A stretch of DNA of 64,000 bases from Iris pallida (lineage: Eukaryota; Streptophyta; Magnoliopsida; Asparagales; Iridaceae): contig JANAVB010015600.1 in NCBI GenBank assembly GCA_029216955.1, positions 31,596,554-31,660,553 on the forward strand. Reading direction: 5' to 3'. The notes below the pieces were generated by a model that was not told the DNA's origin, did not search any database, and saw nothing but the letters and a program-made list of their open reading frames with translations. The translations under genes and the position numbers were made by a program. Below are positions 61,319-64,000 of this stretch, piece after piece. Numbering within the stretch: position 1 is the first letter of the stretch; every line of letters begins with the position of its first letter.

Positions 61319-61456
61319 TGTAGCTACCCCGATCGAGACTGTGAAATTGCGACCAGTAGGATTGTGTTGCTTCGACCTTGATTGCTAGGGGTTTGACCTA
61401 GGAAGGGTGCGATCATCTTAATTTCGAGGACGAAATTTTTCTAAGGTGAGTAGGAT
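61319..61456 (+). promoter_or_regulatory. Y 3' untranslated part, palindrome and polypurine tract
   Basis: Only 138 bases separate the gag stop from the 3' LTR. They end with AATTTCGAGGACGAAATTTT and the purine tract AAGGTGAGTAGGAT (61443-61456). There is no room for pol. Confidence 0.75.
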
Positions 61457-64000
61457 TGTAACACCCAGTTTTCCAGATGAGGGTAATTTTGAAATTTTGT
61501 AATTATAATTATTAATTATTGATATTTGATTCACAATATGATTTTTAGTGATTTTTAATAATTTTTAAACTATTTAAGAATTGGTTTAAGTCATGACTTG
61601 TGATTTTGATGTGCTGCTAGTGAAACCTGAGAGACTGCATGACCTAGAGCCTAACCATGTCATTATGATGACTTAATTATCATTTTTAGCCTAGGGGTAA
61701 TTTGGTTATTTTGACTTATTTGAATTATTTTAGTGATTTGTTGAATTGGTGAATTCTAGTTTGACTTTGACTTGTTGAGTCCTAGTGGACTAGCCTGGAA
61801 CCTAACCCTAGCCATGGTGACCCTAGCCTAACTTAGGTTAACCTACTTTTAGTCATTAGAGACTAATTTTGGAATAGGAGGATTAGTTGAGTGAAATCAT
61901 TTTATGATTTATGGTTTAATGAAATGACTTATGATTTCATGACTTAATGACTTATGACTTGGCCCATGGCCCATAACTAGAAGCCCTAACCCTAACCAAA
62001 TCCTAAATGACCAGCCACATAGGGATCCCCACCCTATTTAAACACTTATTCATTAGGGTTGCCTTCTTTTATCATTCCTACACTTGGAGAAAAGAGAGGT
62101 ATTCTTCCCCCTTCCAAAAATTCCTATTTATTCATTTGATCTCCTTTTTCATCATAGTCTTTTGCATTAGGTTCTAATTTTTGTATATTTAATATTTTTG
62201 GAGGTTAATCTCAGTTTTGGGCTCAATTGGAGCATTTGGCCATCAAGAGGAACACCCCCCATTTGGAGCTTTTCTTGCAATTTGTACCTATAGGTAAAAT
62301 TCCTCAAATTTATTTTAAATTCGGTTTTCTTTGCATGTAGGGCTAGATCTAGGAGTCACCTAACTGTCCCTGGAAATTTGGCATAATTCGTGTCAGTTTC
62401 GTGTCCGTATCGGACACGTATCCTTTTGATAGTCTCGGAGTTTGATGTAATGCCTCAACCAACGTTTTGTTCTGATTTTTGAAATGTAAATGAATGAAAT
62501 CTTAGCTCTAGGGCTTGCTTAATGATTTTTGTTATTAATTCCTAATTTTTGAGTCGTGTCGTGTCCACACGGGGACACGAACACGCTGTCTGTGCACTGT
62601 GCACTGTGTCCTACATCACGGGGTCTATTTCTCTCGACACAGGACACGTGGATACCCCAAATTTTGCGTGAGTGTTGGGGCAGTGACTGCCACCATGCTC
62701 CCAAAATTTGGGAGCATCTCGTTTTGTGTGCGAGGAGAAATCCTTCTCGCACTGGTCGCACGGGCCGCGCGCGAGCTGCTGTGCGCGCTCATTTATCCGC
62801 ATTGACACGCACTTTTATATTGGACACGGGGACACGGGGATGCAGTACAGGGCCATGGACACGTAGCCCTATATGGGGCGAACACGTGGGCACGAACACG
62901 AGTCGTGTCGTGCCCTGTGTCGTGTCCTAGGGCGACACTCACGCGTGCACGATGCTGCGTGCCTGTGCAGTGTCTGTGCATGTTTTGGGGCTTCGACACG
63001 CCGTGTCCGGCCCTAGGGTGACACGAAAGTATTCTTGGGGACACGTGCACATGTGTTTGATGATTACCAACCAATTAAATTTCATTTTATCATATTTTGA
63101 TACACGAATGTGGATTTCTCCATTTTCAACTGATACACACTTCAGTTTCAGTTTTCCTGAGATTAGGTTCCTTCAATTGATTTTAAATGATGTTTAAATC
63201 ACTGAATTGATTTCCCACATATGTATTAGTTCAGCTAGATAGGTTTGGTTGTGATGGGTGTTTAGAGTTGGGAATTTCGTTTTAGGTGGACTGGGTAATA
63301 GGTAGGCTGTGTTTGAATGAACTGTCAAATAGGACTGTTCATTTATTTCCTGAGAATCAATTTCCCATGGACACATCACTCATTCTGAGATTTAATCAAA
63401 TTCCAGTTTTTGTGCTACCAATTCCTGTGTCACACACTGCAGTTTTAAATTTCTGAGATTTGATTCCCTGTTAAACTATTTAATTGATGTTTAATCGCCA
63501 CGAATTGATTCCTACATGTGTAATATATACTGCATGTTGGGTTTTACATGTAAGATTCGAGTTTTTGCTCTTGAATGGGATTTTGATTTTGGGATGGACT
63601 GTTGCATTATAGACTGTTTTCTGAGATTGAACACAGGCATTTACTTGCCAACTTCATGTTTGGCACACCCTATAGCCTTGTACACTTGCAAACATCCACC
63701 CTACCCACTGTCAGTTTAGACACACCCAAATCTGAGAATTCGTGCACTGTGTTCCCTATTTTAAACCTGAATACACACACCCTGAAAACTGATTTCTGGG
63801 TTGGGGATTCACTGGATTGTTAATATTGGTTGTTTGGGTCTGTTCTCAGATTTCTGAGGTTGAGAATAGGGATTATGTGTAGGTGGTTTTCTCCACACCA
63901 TCTTGACCTGTCCACACGTGGACCTGAGTCCAGTCTCTACATCCCTTCAATTGTCCTGTATTCCAAAATGAGCCCTGCAAATATTGAACATGTCCTGCAC
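61457..64000 (+). repeat. Y 3' LTR, first 2544 bases
   Basis: Starts TGTAACACCCAGTTTTCC after the purine tract and runs off the window. From 61844 it is a near copy of bases 1-2137. Confidence 0.93.

Larger units (their letters stand above)
44043..64000 (+). mobile_element. Element Y: gag-only, non-autonomous Ty3/gypsy element (right end outside)
   Basis: 5' LTR 44043-48779, leader and gag start 48780-49052, Z inserted at 49058-59954, remaining gag 59955-61318, untranslated part and purine tract to 61456, and 3' LTR from 61457. Without Z, the internal region is only about 1.8 kb. Gag ends at the first residues of the protease, and no RT, RNase H or integrase follows before the purine tract. 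Both LTRs and signals are intact in form. This fits gag-only (TR-GAG-like) elements that depend on a coding relative such as W. Confidence 0.85.

Overview
The window is wholly repetitive plant DNA. I see no host gene, tRNA, rRNA or CRISPR array. It is a nest of long-terminal-repeat (LTR) retrotransposons of the Ty3/gypsy order (PR-RT-RNaseH-integrase). Long LTRs (2.7-4.7 kb), CCHC gag knuckles and a chromodomain-like tail after the integrase point to plant chromoviruses, probably the Tekay/Del group. The host is therefore a seed plant with a TE-rich genome; the species cannot be told. Most stop codons in the element genes are glutamine CAG turned into TAG, as expected for old cytosine-methylated copies.

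Element labels used throughout: V is a degenerate element at 36946-41487. W is a minus-strand element at 14039-36945. Z' is a minus-strand element inside W at 20768-31201. X is a non-coding element at 7451-14038, with part of its other LTR at 41501-43976. U is a solo LTR inside X, in two pieces (43977-44042 and 4327-7450). Y is a gag-only element at 44043-64000, with a second 3' LTR copy at 1-4326. Z is a nearly complete element inside Y at 49058-59954.

Layout from left to right: 1-4326 Y-type LTR; 4327-7450 U; 7451-14038 X (LTR tail, 3 kb non-coding body, 3' LTR); 14039-36945 W, whose pol (17.7-20.8 kb) and gag (31.2-32.9 kb) are split by Z'; 36946-41487 V, with a MITE at 38071-38323; 41488-41500 thirteen Ns; 41501-43976 X LTR; 43977-44042 start of U; 44043-64000 Y with Z inside its gag.

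Target-site duplications give the order of insertion: Z in Y (AGACA), Z' in W (TCTGG), U in X (GATTT), and X in W (TCAAC, one side visible). The inferred stack is V > W > X > U > Y > Z. The two GATTT flanks of U occur in the wrong order in the window, and bases 1-2137 match 61844-64000. The window therefore holds parts of two copies of one locus about 61.8 kb apart, meeting at or near the N gap: a true tandem duplication, or two haplotypes or contigs placed side by side.

Functionally, X (no protein) and Y (gag only) keep the same leader block, purine tract and LTR signals as the coding elements W and Z. They look like non-autonomous partners that would need enzymes in trans. I found no cellular or defence system. 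The most unusual items are the duplicated or mis-joined locus, the gag-only Y family, a probable 101-bp intron in the W integrase, a probable spliced leader in W and Y, and a hairpin cassette amplified in the Z LTR with compensatory changes.
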